DNA of 64,000 nt from Paguma larvata (GCA_030068075.1 CM057843.1:16070370-16134369); one strand, 5' to 3'. Shown: positions 34,001 through 45,188, numbered from the stretch's first letter. The notes: generated from the letters alone by a model not told the origin. Numbers and translations are program-made.

Positions 34001-34213
34001 TTAATATATATACTTTTTTAAGTGTTTATTTATTTTTGAGAGAGAGGGAGAGAGCGTGAGCTGGGGAGGGGCAGAGAGAGAGGGAGACAGAGGATCCAAA
34101 GTAGGCTCTGTGCTGATAGCAGACAGCAGGACTTCGGACTCGAACCCACAAACCACGAGGTCGTGACCTGAGCTGAAGTCGGACGCTCAACTGACTGAAC
34201 CACCCAGGTGCCT
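34001..34213 (-). mobile_element. Feline CAN-SINE 2 in the L1
   Basis: Antisense, tail tttaatatatatacttttttaa. TSD ccaaactaaacacattcttt-like at 33980-34000 and ccaaaactaaacatactttt at 34214-34233. Confidence 0.96.
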
Positions 34214-34512
34214 CCAAAACTAAACATACTTTTACAACATGATCCAACAATCACTCTCTCCGATATTAACCCAAAGGAGTTCAAATCGTATGTCCACACA
34301 AAAGCCTACATAGGAATGTGGATGGCACCTTTGTTCATAATTACCAAAACTTAGAAGCAACCAAGGTGTCCTTCTGTGGGTGAATAGATAAACTGTGATA
34401 CATCCAGGCAATAGAATATTATTCAGCACTAGAAAGAAATGAGCTATCGAGCCATGAAAAGACATGGAGTTGCCTTATTTGCATATCAGTAAGTGAAAGA
34501 AGCCAATCTGAA

Positions 34513-34770
34513 GGGCGCCTGGGTGGCTCAATTGGTTAAGTGGCCATCTTTGGCTCAGGGCATGATCTCACAGTTCCTGAGTTCGAGTCCTGCATCGGGC
34601 TCTGTGCTGACAGCTTGGAGCCTGGAGCCTGCTTGGTTTCTGTGTCTCCCTCTCTCTCTCGGCCCCTCCCTTATTCGTCCTCTGTCTCTGTCTCTCGAAA
34701 CCGAATAAACTTTAAAAAAATTTAGAAAGAAAGAAAGGAAGGAAGGAAGGAAGGAAGGAAGGAAGGAAGC
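34513..34770 (+). mobile_element. Feline CAN-SINE 3 in the L1, tail grown into (GGAA)n
   Basis: Head gggcgcctgggtggctcaat. The A-rich tail passes into about ten ggaa units (34727-34769). TSD gaagcca(a/g)tctgaa at 34499-34512 and 34766-34779. Confidence 0.96.
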
Positions 34771-35069
34771 CAGTCTGAAAGGGCAATATACCATGGGATT
34801 CAAACGATAGACCATTCTGAGAAAGCGGAACCATGGACGCAGTAACGAGATCGGTGATTGCCAGGGGCCGATGGGGAAAGAGGGCTGAACAGGCAGAGCA
34901 CAGAGGATTTGAGGGCAGTGAAGCTATTCTGGAAGATACCTGTCATTATTATTTGTCAAAATCCAGGGAACATACAACACCAAGAGAGAGCTCTAATGCA
35001 AACTATAAATGCTAGATAATTACGATGTGTCAAGGTAGGCTCATTGTTTGTCACAAATAGACCACTCTA

Positions 35070-35290
35070 GGGGTGCCTGTGGGGCTCAGTCGGTTGAGCG
35101 TCCGACTTGGGCTCAGGTCACGATCTCACGGTTCGTGAGTTCGAGCCCCATGTCGGGCTCTGTGCCAACAGCTCAGAGCCTGAACCCTGCTTCAGATTCC
35201 ATGTCTCCCTCCGTCTCTGCCCCTCCTCCGCACACACTCTGTCTCTCTCTCTCTCTCAAAAACGAATAAACGTTTAAAAAAATTAAGAAA
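35070..35290 (+). mobile_element. Feline CAN-SINE 4 in the L1
   Basis: Head ggggtgcctgtggggctcag. TSD aaata(g/a)accactct at 35055-35068 and 35291-35304. Confidence 0.96.
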
Positions 35291-35450
35291 AAATAAACCA
35301 CTCTGCTGGGGGATATGAGTAGTGGGGGAGACTTTGGGGCGGGGATGAGGGTAGATGAGAAAGAAATCTCTGTACTTTGTGCTTAATACTGATCTAAATC
35401 TTAAAATGCTCTAAAAACTAAAGTCTGTTCAAAAAAAAAAAAAAAAAAGG

Positions 35451-36712
35451 AAGGAAAAAGAGGAGCAAGGTAAAACAAAATAGAAAGTTACAACCTGACA
35501 GAATTTTTACGATAATCTTGCATCAGAAAATCCAGACGAGGTTGAAGCTCTGGCCGTGGCGTTTCCACTGTGACTTTGGTATTCGCCCTCCAAACAGACC
35601 AGCCAGTCTGTGTCTAATTGTGTTTATTTTTCCCCCTGCAGGGATGTTTAACGGTCCCCCAACCACTGAGATGATCCCATAAAATTTTATGACAACAATT
35701 TCTTAAGCGAAATTTCCATTCAGTCTGTTTGTGGGACCTTCACAAAAGCGGGAGAGAGCCAAACAGATATAACTGGGGACATTTTCCTGAGGTCTAATTT
35801 AATTATAAATCACCACTTTATGAGCCTACCATTCAAAACTCCTATGATTTCTCTGCAGCGCCTAATAATTTACTGCTCCTCCAAGACCGTGAGCTCGAGC
35901 CTAGAACCGAAGGGCACCTGGTCCCCCGTCCCTTTGGGAAACCTCACAAGTTATGTTCTGAGAAGGTGACATCTGACATTGGAGGTTGGTCTGCTTCCCT
36001 CCCTCCCAACACACACACTCCCACCAGGCCAGAACACAGCGGTGCCAAAGGGACCTTGAGTGGTTAGTTAATGAAAAGAGAGAAGTAAAACCGAGGTACA
36101 CAAATGACCATGCTCATCTCTGTCCCTAGACACTCTCTTTTCTGTGTTCCCTGTCCCCCCTTCACACACGTGGCGGTGAGGACACGCCTGGGCTGCATGA
36201 TCACCACTATGTATATGGCCTTCGACTCTGTCTGCTGAACTAGGGTTTTCTTCTTTTTTTATCAAACACCTGGACATGAGTTGAAGACAGTTGGTATGGG
36301 CGCAAGGGGGTCGTCCCGGCTGGCCCCAAGTCACACTCACTGGTAGGAAGGAATGGAGCTTCTCGCTAGAACTTATTCGGAGGTAAAAAAGTGAGGCCAG
36401 GATTCTGAATGTTGCGCCGTTTCTAAGTCTGGACTCGAATTCATTACTCAGAGCACAGACGACGGAGGGGCGGAATCTCTCCATTGCGGACACACAGCCA
36501 CCAAAGGGCCCGGCTACAGAGCCCCCTCTATTTCAGGACATGGTATTAACCACTTGATGGGAGAGTCAAAGGTTCAGACGGTTCCCCACAAAGTTTTGGA
36601 ATACGTGGTCAATCCGAAATAAATATAAACCATCTCCAAAATTACAAATCTAAGTCATCTCTTAAGTCCTAAGGGAAGGCTGGGGAAAAGACTATAAAAT
36701 GCAGACTTTGTA
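35451..36712. other. Low-repeat stretch, no gene recognised
   Basis: There is no transposon here. 35560-35900 is AT-rich and smooth in composition, with TAAT/ATTA clusters ('ctaatttaattataaatcac', 'cgcctaataatttactgctc'), the look of a conserved non-coding element. A 141-codon open frame at 36068-36493 (minus) has no recognisable product. Confidence 0.35.
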
Positions 36713-36727
36713 TGTATTTTTTAAAAA

Positions 36728-36931
36728 GTTTCTTTTTAGTTTGTGTATTTATTTTGAGAGGGAGAGCAAGTGGGGGAAGGGGTGAGAGAGAGAGGGAGAG
36801 AGAATCTCAAACAGGCTCCGAACTGTCAGCGCAGAGCTTGACGTGGGGCTCAAACTTAGTAACCGTGAGATCGTGACCTGAGCCTAAATCAAGAGTCAGA
36901 CAGTTAACCAACTGAGCCACCCGGGCGCCCC
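36728..36931 (-). mobile_element. Feline CAN-SINE, antisense
   Basis: Tail complement 'tttagtttgtgtatttattt', head complement 'taaccaactgagccacccgg' and 'gcgcccc'. Flanks tatgtattttttaaaaa and tatatttttatttttaaaa fit a TSD. Confidence 0.94.
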
Positions 36932-36984
36932 TATATTTTTATTTTTAAAACATACGATGCCCATGACAAGTCTGCGCTTTGTAA

Positions 36985-37145
36985 GTGCTCTGCCCTTAGG
37001 GAAGGAAACTCTCTGGGCCTCACTTTCTCCCTCTATAAACTGGGGATACTGATGGGACTATTTCACAGAGTTGTTGAATTTAAATGAGTTAATTACTTAT
37101 AAAATGCGTGGCACGGAGCCATATTGAATATGTGCAATTTCCCTA
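36985..37145 (-). repeat. MIR relic, antisense
   Basis: 'ctgggcctcactttctccct', 'ctataaactggggatactga', 'gagttgttgaatttaaatga' and 'gttaattacttataaaatgc' followed by 'gtggcacggagccatattga' are a clear MIR complement. Confidence 0.85.
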
Positions 37146-37253
37146 GCTTTAACAAGTGTGTCGCCACTTCGAAATTACTTTCTCTTTTTGTTAACTTGAG
37201 TTGTAACAGCCCTGTGCTACAGGCGGGACTTATTAAAACCATCCACCATCAGA

Positions 37254-37450
37254 ACTCGTGGGTTCGAGCCCTGCATCGGGTTCTGTGCTGACAGCTCAGA
37301 GCCGGGAGCCTGCTTCAGATTCTGTGTCTCCCTCTGTCTCTGGTCCTCCCCTGGTTACACTCTGTCTCTCTCTCCTTCTCTCTCAAAAATAAGCATTAAA
37401 AATATAATAAATAAATAAAAATATAAATATAAAGTAAAGTAAAATAAAAC
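37254..37450 (+). mobile_element. 5'-truncated CAN-SINE
   Basis: Starts at 'aactcgtgggttcgagccc', so the first half of the tRNA-like head is absent. The body is intact and the tail is a long A/T-rich run to 37450. Confidence 0.93.
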
Positions 37451-37511
37451 TTCAACAAGAATCAAGTATAGTTTTCCACTGTCATGAAACCATTTTTAAA
37501 AACGCAGTGGT

Positions 37512-37727
37512 AGGGCGCCTGCGTGGCTCAGTCGATTAAATGTCTGAAGTTTGGTTTTGGCTCACGTCATGATCTCACAGTTCATGAATTCCAGCCCAGC
37601 ATCGGGCTCTGTGCTGACAGTGCAGAGCCTGCTTGGGATTCTCTCTCTCCCTCTATCTCTCTCTGCTCCTCCCCAGCTCCTGCTATCTCTGTGTCTCTCC
37701 AAACGAATTAATAAACTCTAAAACAAT
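37512..37727 (+). mobile_element. Feline CAN-SINE, sense
   Basis: Head agggcgcctgcgtggctcag with a small insertion (gaagtttggttttggctcac), tail aacgaattaataaac. TSD aaaa(c/t)gcag(t/c)ggt at about 37500-37511 and 37730-37741. Confidence 0.94.
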
Positions 37728-37741
37728 GAAAATGCAGCGGT

Positions 37742-38350
37742 CGCGACACAATTCTGGTTCTGAGTTAAACGGGGAGGCTAGTGACAGTAACTGCACTGAG
37801 TCCCCCCCCTTGTCAAGCCTGGGAAAATGGCCCGTCCCTCGGGGCCATCTGGTTTACCTTCCACGACTCCCCCTGGGCTCTAGGAGCTTCCTGTCCCTCT
37901 GCCAGACTAGACGGTATCTCCACGGCAAGCGGAACAGCTTCATGGAGACAAGAGTGCCCTGGTTGTTGCATCCTGGGCTGCAACCCCCACCCCCACCCCC
38001 ACGTGGCCTTAGGCAGCTGCTTCTCCTGTGGCTCCTGTTGCTGACATTCCGGCTGAGAGGTGCAATCAAATTTTTAAAATGTTAAATTATGAACGACCGT
38101 GGGTGCCATGAAGGCGAAATTAGCCTATAGGCAGAGGGTATGGAAGATGCAAATGTGTAGAAGGCAGGGACATGCAACGCGAGGTTAACGAAGCAGCCGG
38201 GCTAAGCCTGCTGCGTAAGACAGCGGATACCTCAGTCATCACGGGCATTTGCCCCTGATACATTCATGTCATACATTCAACGGTAGGACACCCATGTACA
38301 CACCGCCCATCCCCCAGATCTAGCACATTTAATATTTCACTGTATTTGTG
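37742..38350. other. No gene or repeat recognised
   Basis: GC-richer unassigned stretch with three runs of five C at 37985-38001. The 150-codon frame 37633-38085 begins inside a SINE and is not taken as a gene. Confidence 0.4.
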
Positions 38351-38370
38351 GAGATCTCTCTCTCTTTTTT

Positions 38371-38592
38371 TAAATTTTTTAAGCATTATTTATTTTGGGG
38401 AGACAGAGAGAGAGAGAGACAGAATGAGAGCAAGGGAGGGGCAGAGAGAGATGGAGACATGGAATCCGAAGCAGGCTCCGGGCTCTGAGTTGTCAACACA
38501 GAGCCCCATGTGGGGCTTGAACTCAGGAACCGTGAGATCGTGACTTGAGGCAAAGTCGGAGACTCAACCAACTGAGCCACCCAGGCGCCCCA
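38371..38592 (-). mobile_element. Feline CAN-SINE, antisense, full length
   Basis: Head complement 'caaccaactgagccacccag' and 'gcgcccc' at the right end. TSD agatctctct plus T-rich at about 38352 and 38593. Confidence 0.96.
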
Positions 38593-38714
38593 AGATCTCT
38601 CTTTTTCTTAAAGAGAGGAAGCATTACAGATAGACCTGTAGTCCCTGCCGGCCACCCACACAGCCCTTTCTCCCGCCTCCCCCTGGAGTAACCCCGGTCC
38701 TGAAATTGGTGTGT

Positions 38715-39165
38715 TACCACCTTGTATTCGTTTCCTGTGGCCGATGTCATTAAACGCTACAAGCTGAGTGGCTTGAACAACAGAGATGTGTTGCCTCACA
38801 GTTCAGGAGGCAGAAAGTCCCAGATCAAGGTGTCACTAAGGCTGGTTTCTTCTTCTCAAGGCTGCAAGGGAGAATCTGCCCCGTTGCCTCCCTCCCAGCT
38901 TCTGGGAGCCTCGAGTGTCCCTTGGCTTGTGGCTGGCATTCTCCCTGTCTTCGCGTCCTCTGTGTGTGTCTGTCTCTGTGTCCAGACTTCCCTTTCCAGT
39001 AAGAACATCAGTCACATTGGATTAGAGCCCAGCCTAGTGACCTCCTCTTAATTAATCCGAGCATTTGCAAAGACTTCTATTTTCCAAATAAGGCCACATT
39101 CACAAGCGTGGGGGGTTAGGGCTTCAGCATGTTTTGGGGGAACACGATTCAGCTCATGACACACC
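38715..39165 (-). mobile_element. MaLR-type LTR (MLT1-like), antisense
   Basis: 'tattcgtttcctgtggccga', 'agctgagtggcttgaacaac', 'cctcacagttcaggaggcag', 'aagtcccagatcaaggtgtc', 'ccaaataaggccacattcac' and 'gggggttagggcttcagc' follow an ERVL-MaLR LTR in complement. It is a solitary, decayed LTR. No retroviral coding region lies next to it. Confidence 0.75.
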
Positions 39166-39247
39166 TCATTTATGTTTTGTGCTCGGTGTGGCCACCTTTT
39201 GGTTCCCTGATGATTTTGTTGACACGAAGACTTCCTTCCAGCATTTA

Positions 39248-39440
39248 CTTTTTTTGAGAGAGAGAGAAGGAGAAAGCACAAGTGCGAGGAGGGGCAGAGA
39301 GAGAGAGAGAGAGAGAGAGAGACTCTTAAGCAGATTTTCTTAAGCCTGATGCAGGGCTCCATCTCACGACCCTGGGAGCATGACCTGCGTTGAAATCAAG
39401 AGTCAGACGCTTAATTGACTGAGCCACCAGGTGCCCCCGT
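39248..39440 (-). mobile_element. CAN-SINE, antisense
   Basis: Left 'actttttttgagagagagag', second (GA)n run at 39297-39321, head complement 'ttaattgactgagccaccag'. TSD aagacttcc...agcatt at 39227-39247 and 39441-39456, with a 4-bp slip. Confidence 0.94.
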
Positions 39441-39456
39441 AAGACTTCCAGCATTC

Positions 39457-40145
39457 ACAATCCAAAGAGCTCCCGTGTGTGTTCGGCGAGCCACGTGAAA
39501 ACGTATCACATATGAAAAACACGTGTGATGGGTCTAGAGCCTCGTACGAAATCCAACCGAGCTGCCCCAGTAAGGTTCAATGTTACTTACATCTAGAAGA
39601 TTCAGTAATGAAGCTTAATGCATTCACCTCCTCAAGAAAGGAGGATGCAAAATAGGAAATGTCCTTTCTTAACGAGAGATGAATCGGAAGAAATCTACCC
39701 CTTAAGAAAGGAAATGTCCTTTCTTAATGAGAGATGAATCGGGAAATCTGCCCCTTCCTGCTCCAGCAGTCTAGGAAAGAGGGTCAAGCAAGGCCATCAT
39801 CATGCAGCCGTCACAAAATCTGATGGCACCGGGGCTTCTCCCAGCAAATGTTTGTTTCTTATTCTTTCAAAGTTGGATACGAGACAGGCATCCTGCCTCC
39901 AACTTGGAGCTCTGCCATCCCTAATTCTGTAGCTGCTGGTGAGTTGGCATGGCATGAGAAGAGAGGTGGAGGCATTCCTGGTCTTAGCCATTTCCATCTG
40001 GAGGTAGTAATTAGCCCCAAATAGTCACAGGGACCCAAAGAACAGCAAGAGAATGAAATGGAATACTTGGTGAGCCGTAATCGTCTCATCTACAAAGGGG
40101 AAGCGAGATAGATGTGTGTACTCATATTTTCCCCCGTCTTACGAC
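39457..40145. other. Unassigned; contains a 55-bp tandem duplication
   Basis: Copies begin at 39655 and 39710 (ggaaatgtcctttcttaa, then gagagatgaatcgg) and differ by a few bases. No gene recognised. Confidence 0.5.
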
Positions 40146-40845
40146 AGAACTTCAAAAAAAGAGAAACAATGGAGACGTCTAGGCAGGTATGGGCAAACAC
40201 AGGAGCGTCAGGAGACCCCGGCGATAGCCTGGGGATGCCGCTATGAAAATCACCGTTGTCTGTATATTCAGCAGGGGAAGGAGTGGGAGCCCAACCTTGC
40301 TGGAGGAAGGCGCTTGCACGGATAGGCCACCGATGCACTCCTGACGCTTCATGGTTTCTTGGAGGATCAGAAGATTATGAGGCTCCATGTGCCCCACTGA
40401 GGGGATGTGGAGATGGTACAAAGGCTGCTGAACCAACAGAGGCCCAGGATCAAGATGAAGAGGCTGTAGCATAGAGGGTGCCCAGAAGCCAGTGGCCGAG
40501 ACCACTGGTTCTAGAGGTAGCTGCAGGCACAAGATCAACGGTCTCCGGTCCTGAGAGATGGAGGACTGGACTACCCGCATCCCAGGTCACAGCTCCATAC
40601 AGCTCTCTTCACACCCGGAGAGGTCAACGAGGAAGAAGAAGATCAGGAAGAAGCAGAAAAATATGGAAAACCAAGCACTTGCCCAGGTGACACTGAGTCA
40701 TTCGAATGGCTGGCTCCTTAAAGTGGAAGCCACTATGATACCAAACACTGGCAAATGTCAATGTAGTTTCTCCTCTTCTTCCCAGAATGGCGAGAAGATT
40801 CCAAAAAAATATATAAGATATGTTATAAAAAAAAAAGAAAGAAGT
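40146..40845 (+). other. Unidentified segment ending in an A-rich run; possible old retrocopy
   Basis: Codon-like composition without CT/AT low complexity, several overlapping 70-133-codon frames on both strands, an acidic stretch encoded near 40620-40665 (Glu-rich), and an A-rich end at 40828-40845. No frame runs through and I do not recognise a parent gene. A processed pseudogene is one reading. Single-copy non-coding DNA is at least as likely. Confidence 0.2.
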
Positions 40846-42650
40846 TAAAATTTCTGTGGATGTCCTAATGTAGTGTAAATAAATTCGCAAATTTGCAACA
40901 CATACTCATTTAATTACCTTCCACGGAAAAATCTAGATTTAGTCATACACATTAATAGAAAATGCAATGCCCTGAGTTCTTCATCTGGAAAGCAAGTTAG
41001 AGGCACGGCCTTCCTGGGCTTTATCCGCGACAGCTGCATAACTGCATTTTTTAACATGTTAAGACATTATCGCGGACAACATGCACTGTGAACTCTTTGA
41101 CCCATCGCAGGGAGGAGGCCTGAGAGCTGACGAAGGGGTCAGTGGACAAGAACAGACATTAGGACAGGGAAAGCTTGCCTCGTGCCAGAGGGTGAGGAGG
41201 AAAGAGTCTGGAAACAGGGCAGTCGTGTGGAAAACTGACCTCAGCAGGTTGGAGCCCTGTATCCAAGCCTACTGAACAAGAGAGAAAGACAACACCCTCA
41301 AGGTACCGCATGTGGACAACACTGACTCACCAAATTACATATCAACTGCTCACATACAACTCGGCAGAGAGCTGGTTCTCAGTGAGTCGGTCCATGGGTT
41401 TCAATCAGGAACATGTTAAAAAAGATTCAAGGATATGATTCAGCTGCTTAATAAACTCAAGAATCCCAGACTGTATTAACCGAGGGAGTGAGTGTATAGG
41501 ATAATTTGTGCTTATTGGGTCATATCTAGAACGCTAATCATGGGTGGGAGATGGGAAAGATAGCCCAGCTTCTTCACCCGGGGTGACATAGCTCTGAGAC
41601 GAAGTTCTATACAGTGTCCCAGAGGTACAAAGCAGCATCGACCCCAAGTTACCCCAGGCAGTCACACTCTCATGCACACTGTCGGCATTAGTTTCCTTCC
41701 CTTCCCCATCTCACATCTGTGCTCCCTACTTCTGCTAGCTAGGATCACCTCCCAAATATCCACCTGCATTTTGACTTTCATGCAAGGGTCCACTTCTGGG
41801 AAAGCCCAGCCTAAGACACTGCCACGTGGAGTTGGAAGGGACTACACTGAATGAAGAGTATCAATGGGAGAGGTTGCATCCAGTGTGGAGAGACCCAGGG
41901 AGTAAAAGTTCTGGAAATAATGTATTAAGAACAACGAAATAGGTGCAAGACATTTCACCTTACAGAAGAGGAGATTTGTGGAATACAGAGATTGTCAAGC
42001 ATCTGAAAGCCTGGTGGGCAGAAGGAAGGATGGCTTGTGTGTGTCACTCCAGAAGGTGGCCATTGACAGCCAGGCTTGGGAGGAAGGTCTATTGAGGCAA
42101 ACTGAGAGCTTCAGTCCTAGGAAATAGTTGTGAGTTACAGATAGCTAAGAATGGCTAACAAAGCCAAGGTCTTAGTAGATTTAGAGTGTTCACAGTGGAG
42201 ATTGGTATGGAGAGAAAGGTTTTTAAAAATGTGATGCTTTTAAGATCAGATCATTAATCAGGAAGCAATCGCAAGTCTAATTTTCTTCCTGAACCACAGA
42301 GGGTCCTCTTTAGCCTTCTAGATGGCTATTTTCAATGAATTCAGTGTTTCCACATTCAAGGGTACTCACTGGCTGCTGGACAACCTCCCATTTGTGAGGA
42401 TGCCAGAGATAATTACTCTTATTTCAAGAAGCTTAGAATAAGGAGACTAAGCTTTAAGGGAAGAAAAAGAAAAAGCATCCGACACATTAACAATCAGCAT
42501 CCTGAGAACTACTGTGAGCACTGGAATATGAATCTCTTACTAGTCTCAACAATTTAATATTTACTGTGCACTAGTTACTACCTGTGAACATTCAGAGTAA
42601 AATATTAAATGTGGCTCACATTATATAGAAACATCAGGAAAACCTTACTT
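40846..42650. other. No gene or repeat recognised
   Basis: About 1.8 kb without SINEs. CpG-poor from about 41.8 kb onward. A phrase 'gggaaagcccagcctaagac' at 41799 recalls the end of an old repeat, but I cannot assign it. Confidence 0.35.
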
Positions 42651-42663
42651 AAGAATTACAGAA

Positions 42664-42872
42664 GGGGCACATGAGTGGCTCAGTCCATTGGGTGTCCAAC
42701 TTTTGATTTCAGCCCAGGTCGTGATCTCGCAGTTCGTGAGATTGAGCCCCACGTTGGTCTTCACGTGCTGACAGCACAGAGCCTGCTTGGGATTCTCTTT
42801 CTCCTTCTCTATCTCTGCCCCTCCCCCACTCATGCTGCTCTCTTTCTCTAAATAAAAAATAAACTTAAAAAT
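42664..42872 (+). mobile_element. CAN-SINE, sense
   Basis: Head ggggcacatgagtggctcag, 'gattgagccccacgttggtc', CT body, tail aaataaaaaataaac. TSD not clear. Confidence 0.93.
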
Positions 42873-43195
42873 ACACAATATTAAAGTATTTGTTTTAAAA
42901 AGATCAGTGAAAATGGACTACACGATTTAAAATATACTAACTGGATAGATCGTGGCATGGATTAGTCCTTTCATTGCTTAGGATAATTTCTGTGTCACCT
43001 TACAGGAAATGCTACTAATCACGGCTTAGTTCATAAAGACATTTATTGCTTACTTAATAAAGAGCTTTAGAGTTGGCCCTCTGACTCAAACAGGTCATTG
43101 AGGCCCCGAGACTTCCTTTCCTTCCACTCCGCAATTTCAGCAACTTTGCTTTCTTCTTCACATACGTCATCTCACGTGGAAAGATGCCCACCAAT
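42873..43195. other. No gene or repeat recognised
   Basis: Short unassigned stretch before an L1 fragment. Confidence 0.35.
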
Positions 43196-43199
43196 GCAC

Positions 43200-43925
43200 C
43201 AAACATCGCGTTGTCACAAAAGAAGTACAGTCAAGTACTCCATCAAGTATTGCACACAGATGTTTATTGCAGCTTTATTCATTACTGCCTAAAGCTGGTA
43301 GCCATCAAAAAACACCCTCCCAGAGGTGAATGAATAAACAAACTTTGGTAAATCCATACAAAGGAATACGGCTCGGCACTAAAAATTAATGCTCAAGTCA
43401 CAAAAAGACAAAGTCACAAAAAAAATCCATACGGCGAAGTGAAAAATGCCAGTCTGGTAAGACTGCATATTATAGGATACCAACATATGACATGTTGCCC
43501 ACCGTATGTCATTTTATAAAAGGCAAAATAATGCAGATCGTAAGAAGATCACAGATGGTCAAGGGTTATCAATAGGTGGAACACAGGGGACTCTTGGGAC
43601 AGTGACACCATTCTGTTCCTGTTACTGCGATGGTGGATACAGGGCATTGTCCATTTGTCAGAATCTATTGGATACGCAACACCAAGAGTGAACTGTAATA
43701 TAAACTATGGACTTAAGTTAATAATAACCTATTAATATAGGCTCATCGATTGTACAAATGAACCACACCAATGCAGGATATTAGTAATAAAGAATATTGT
43801 ATGCCAAGGTTGGGGGTTAGGGTCAGCACATGGAACTCTTTACACTACGTGCTCAATTTTTCTGTAAACCTAAAACTCTACTTAAAAACTCCATTATTTA
43901 TTTAAAAAAGAAAAAGGACATCCAA
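43200..43925 (+). mobile_element. L1 3' end, sense
   Basis: 'atgtttattgcagctttatt', 'caaaggaatacggctcggca', 'aaagtcacaaaaaaaatcca', 'gttatcaataggtggaacac', 'tggatacgcaacaccaagag' and 'aaacctaaaactctactta' make a near-complete L1M 3' region ending in A-rich sequence. Confidence 0.85.
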
Positions 43926-44154
43926 TACGGGAAAGGAGGAAAGAGGGTCAGAATTTCTCTCCATGTCCCCCTCCTTTAATTAGAGAGAAAATTTTTCTGC
44001 CAGAACCTTGGAGTAATAATTCTAACTCTCAGCTATTAATAAGATAGCATGGAAAGTGGATTTGGGATTTCCAGTTTAAGTTGAAATCAGAATAGAAATT
44101 CACAACTAAAAGTCTTCTATTTTCTGACCAAAATCACCATGAAAACTAGCTTTG

Positions 44155-44344
44155 AAAGGAAGGAAGGAAGGAAGGAAGGAAGGAAGGAAGGAAGGAAGGA
44201 AAGAAGGAAGGAAGGAAGGAAAGAAGGAAGGAAGGAAGGAAGGAAGGAAAGAAGGAAGGAAGGAAGGAAGGAAGGAAGGAAGGAAGGAAGGAAAGAAGGA
44301 AGGAAGGAAGGAAGGAAGGAAGGAAGGAAGGAAGGAAGGAAGAG

Positions 44345-44406
<62 letters not shown>

Positions 44407-44440
44407 GAAGGAAGGAAGGAAGAAAGAAAGGAAGAAAGAG
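44155..44440 (+). repeat. (GGAA)n / (GAAA)n array of about 290 bp
   Basis: ggaa repeats with scattered aaga interruptions to about 44342, then about 15 gaaa units, then mixed units. Open frames of 114-150 codons (Lys/Glu/Arg/Gly) are repeat products. GGAA repeats form arrays of ETS core motifs. Confidence 0.97.
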
Positions 44441-45188
44441 GGAGAGAGACAGAGAAAAAAGGCAATATAAGAAATTTATCTGAAAATCAAATTATTATGA
44501 GAATCTTGCAAACATTTCCACATGACATGGAACTCAGACAAAGTCCTGACCTGTCATTGTTGCGGAACTATTTCCCAGTCAAGACTGAACACATACGTGA
44601 GTAAGGATATGCTTCATTCTTCCCCCACAGTCTACTCCTCCTGCCCAGCCCAGTATGGAACATTTGTACCAACCAAAATATGGAAAACACGTCCCTTTGC
44701 ACAGGAGGGATGTAACCTACAGTATTTTGGGCTATTTAAATCCTGCTCCAACCACACCATCCTCCACCCCAGTAGTGTCCTTCTCCCTTTATTTTGGAAT
44801 GAAGACACCCAAGGGCTGAGGAAACAGGAGTAGGCACTAATGTTCTCTGTTCCTGGATGTTCCAGAAAGACTAAGGAAGAGTAGAAACACGGAGAAGAAA
44901 CCAAGCAGAGACCTTCGGAAATCTCAGGATTTCACTCATTCTTTTTGGCGAGAGGAACTACAGAGATTTGCCGCCCCTCCCCTCATGAGTTGAGAGAACT
45001 CCAAAAATTAGATGGAGAGTAAAAGGATTCAAGAAAATTCCACCCGTCCTATTTATGGGAAACACCAGTCCTAGATAAACCTCTCTTCATTCAAGGATGA
45101 GTCCGTTAAATATGGAGCTTATAACACATTTCAGCTGCATAGGAGAAAGAGTTCAGACTGGTCAGCATTACAAGGAATGGTGAACTTT
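44441..45188. other. No gene or repeat recognised
   Basis: CpG-poor unassigned 750 bp. Confidence 0.4.

Larger units (their letters stand above)
32696..35450 (+). mobile_element. L1 3' half, sense, split by four SINEs
   Basis: Segments at 32696-33430, 33665-34000, 34234-34512, 34780-35068 and 35305-35450 read in order as one L1. They run from ORF2 ('gatcagtggaaccgaacagg', 'ttcaacaccaaaagcacgat') through the 3' region ('gctggtgggaatgcaaattg', 'atccaggcaatagaatatta', 'ttgccaggggccgatgggga') to an A18 tail at about 35432. All frames are disrupted. Confidence 0.88.

Noticed and set aside
36068..36493. 141-codon minus-strand open frame
   Set aside because: No recognisable product or splice signals, and opposite frames are equally open.
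38715..39165. Possible endogenous retrovirus
   Set aside because: Only a solitary decayed LTR of MaLR type; no gag, pol or env sequence nearby.
43815..43826. ggttagggtcag, a telomere-like hexamer
   Set aside because: A single hexamer, no array; it lies within an L1 3' region.
44155..44440. CRISPR-like or phage-like repeat array
   Set aside because: A simple tetranucleotide repeat in mammalian DNA with no spacers.
44106..44604. Open frames of 114-150 codons
   Set aside because: Products of the (GGAA)n/(GAAA)n array.
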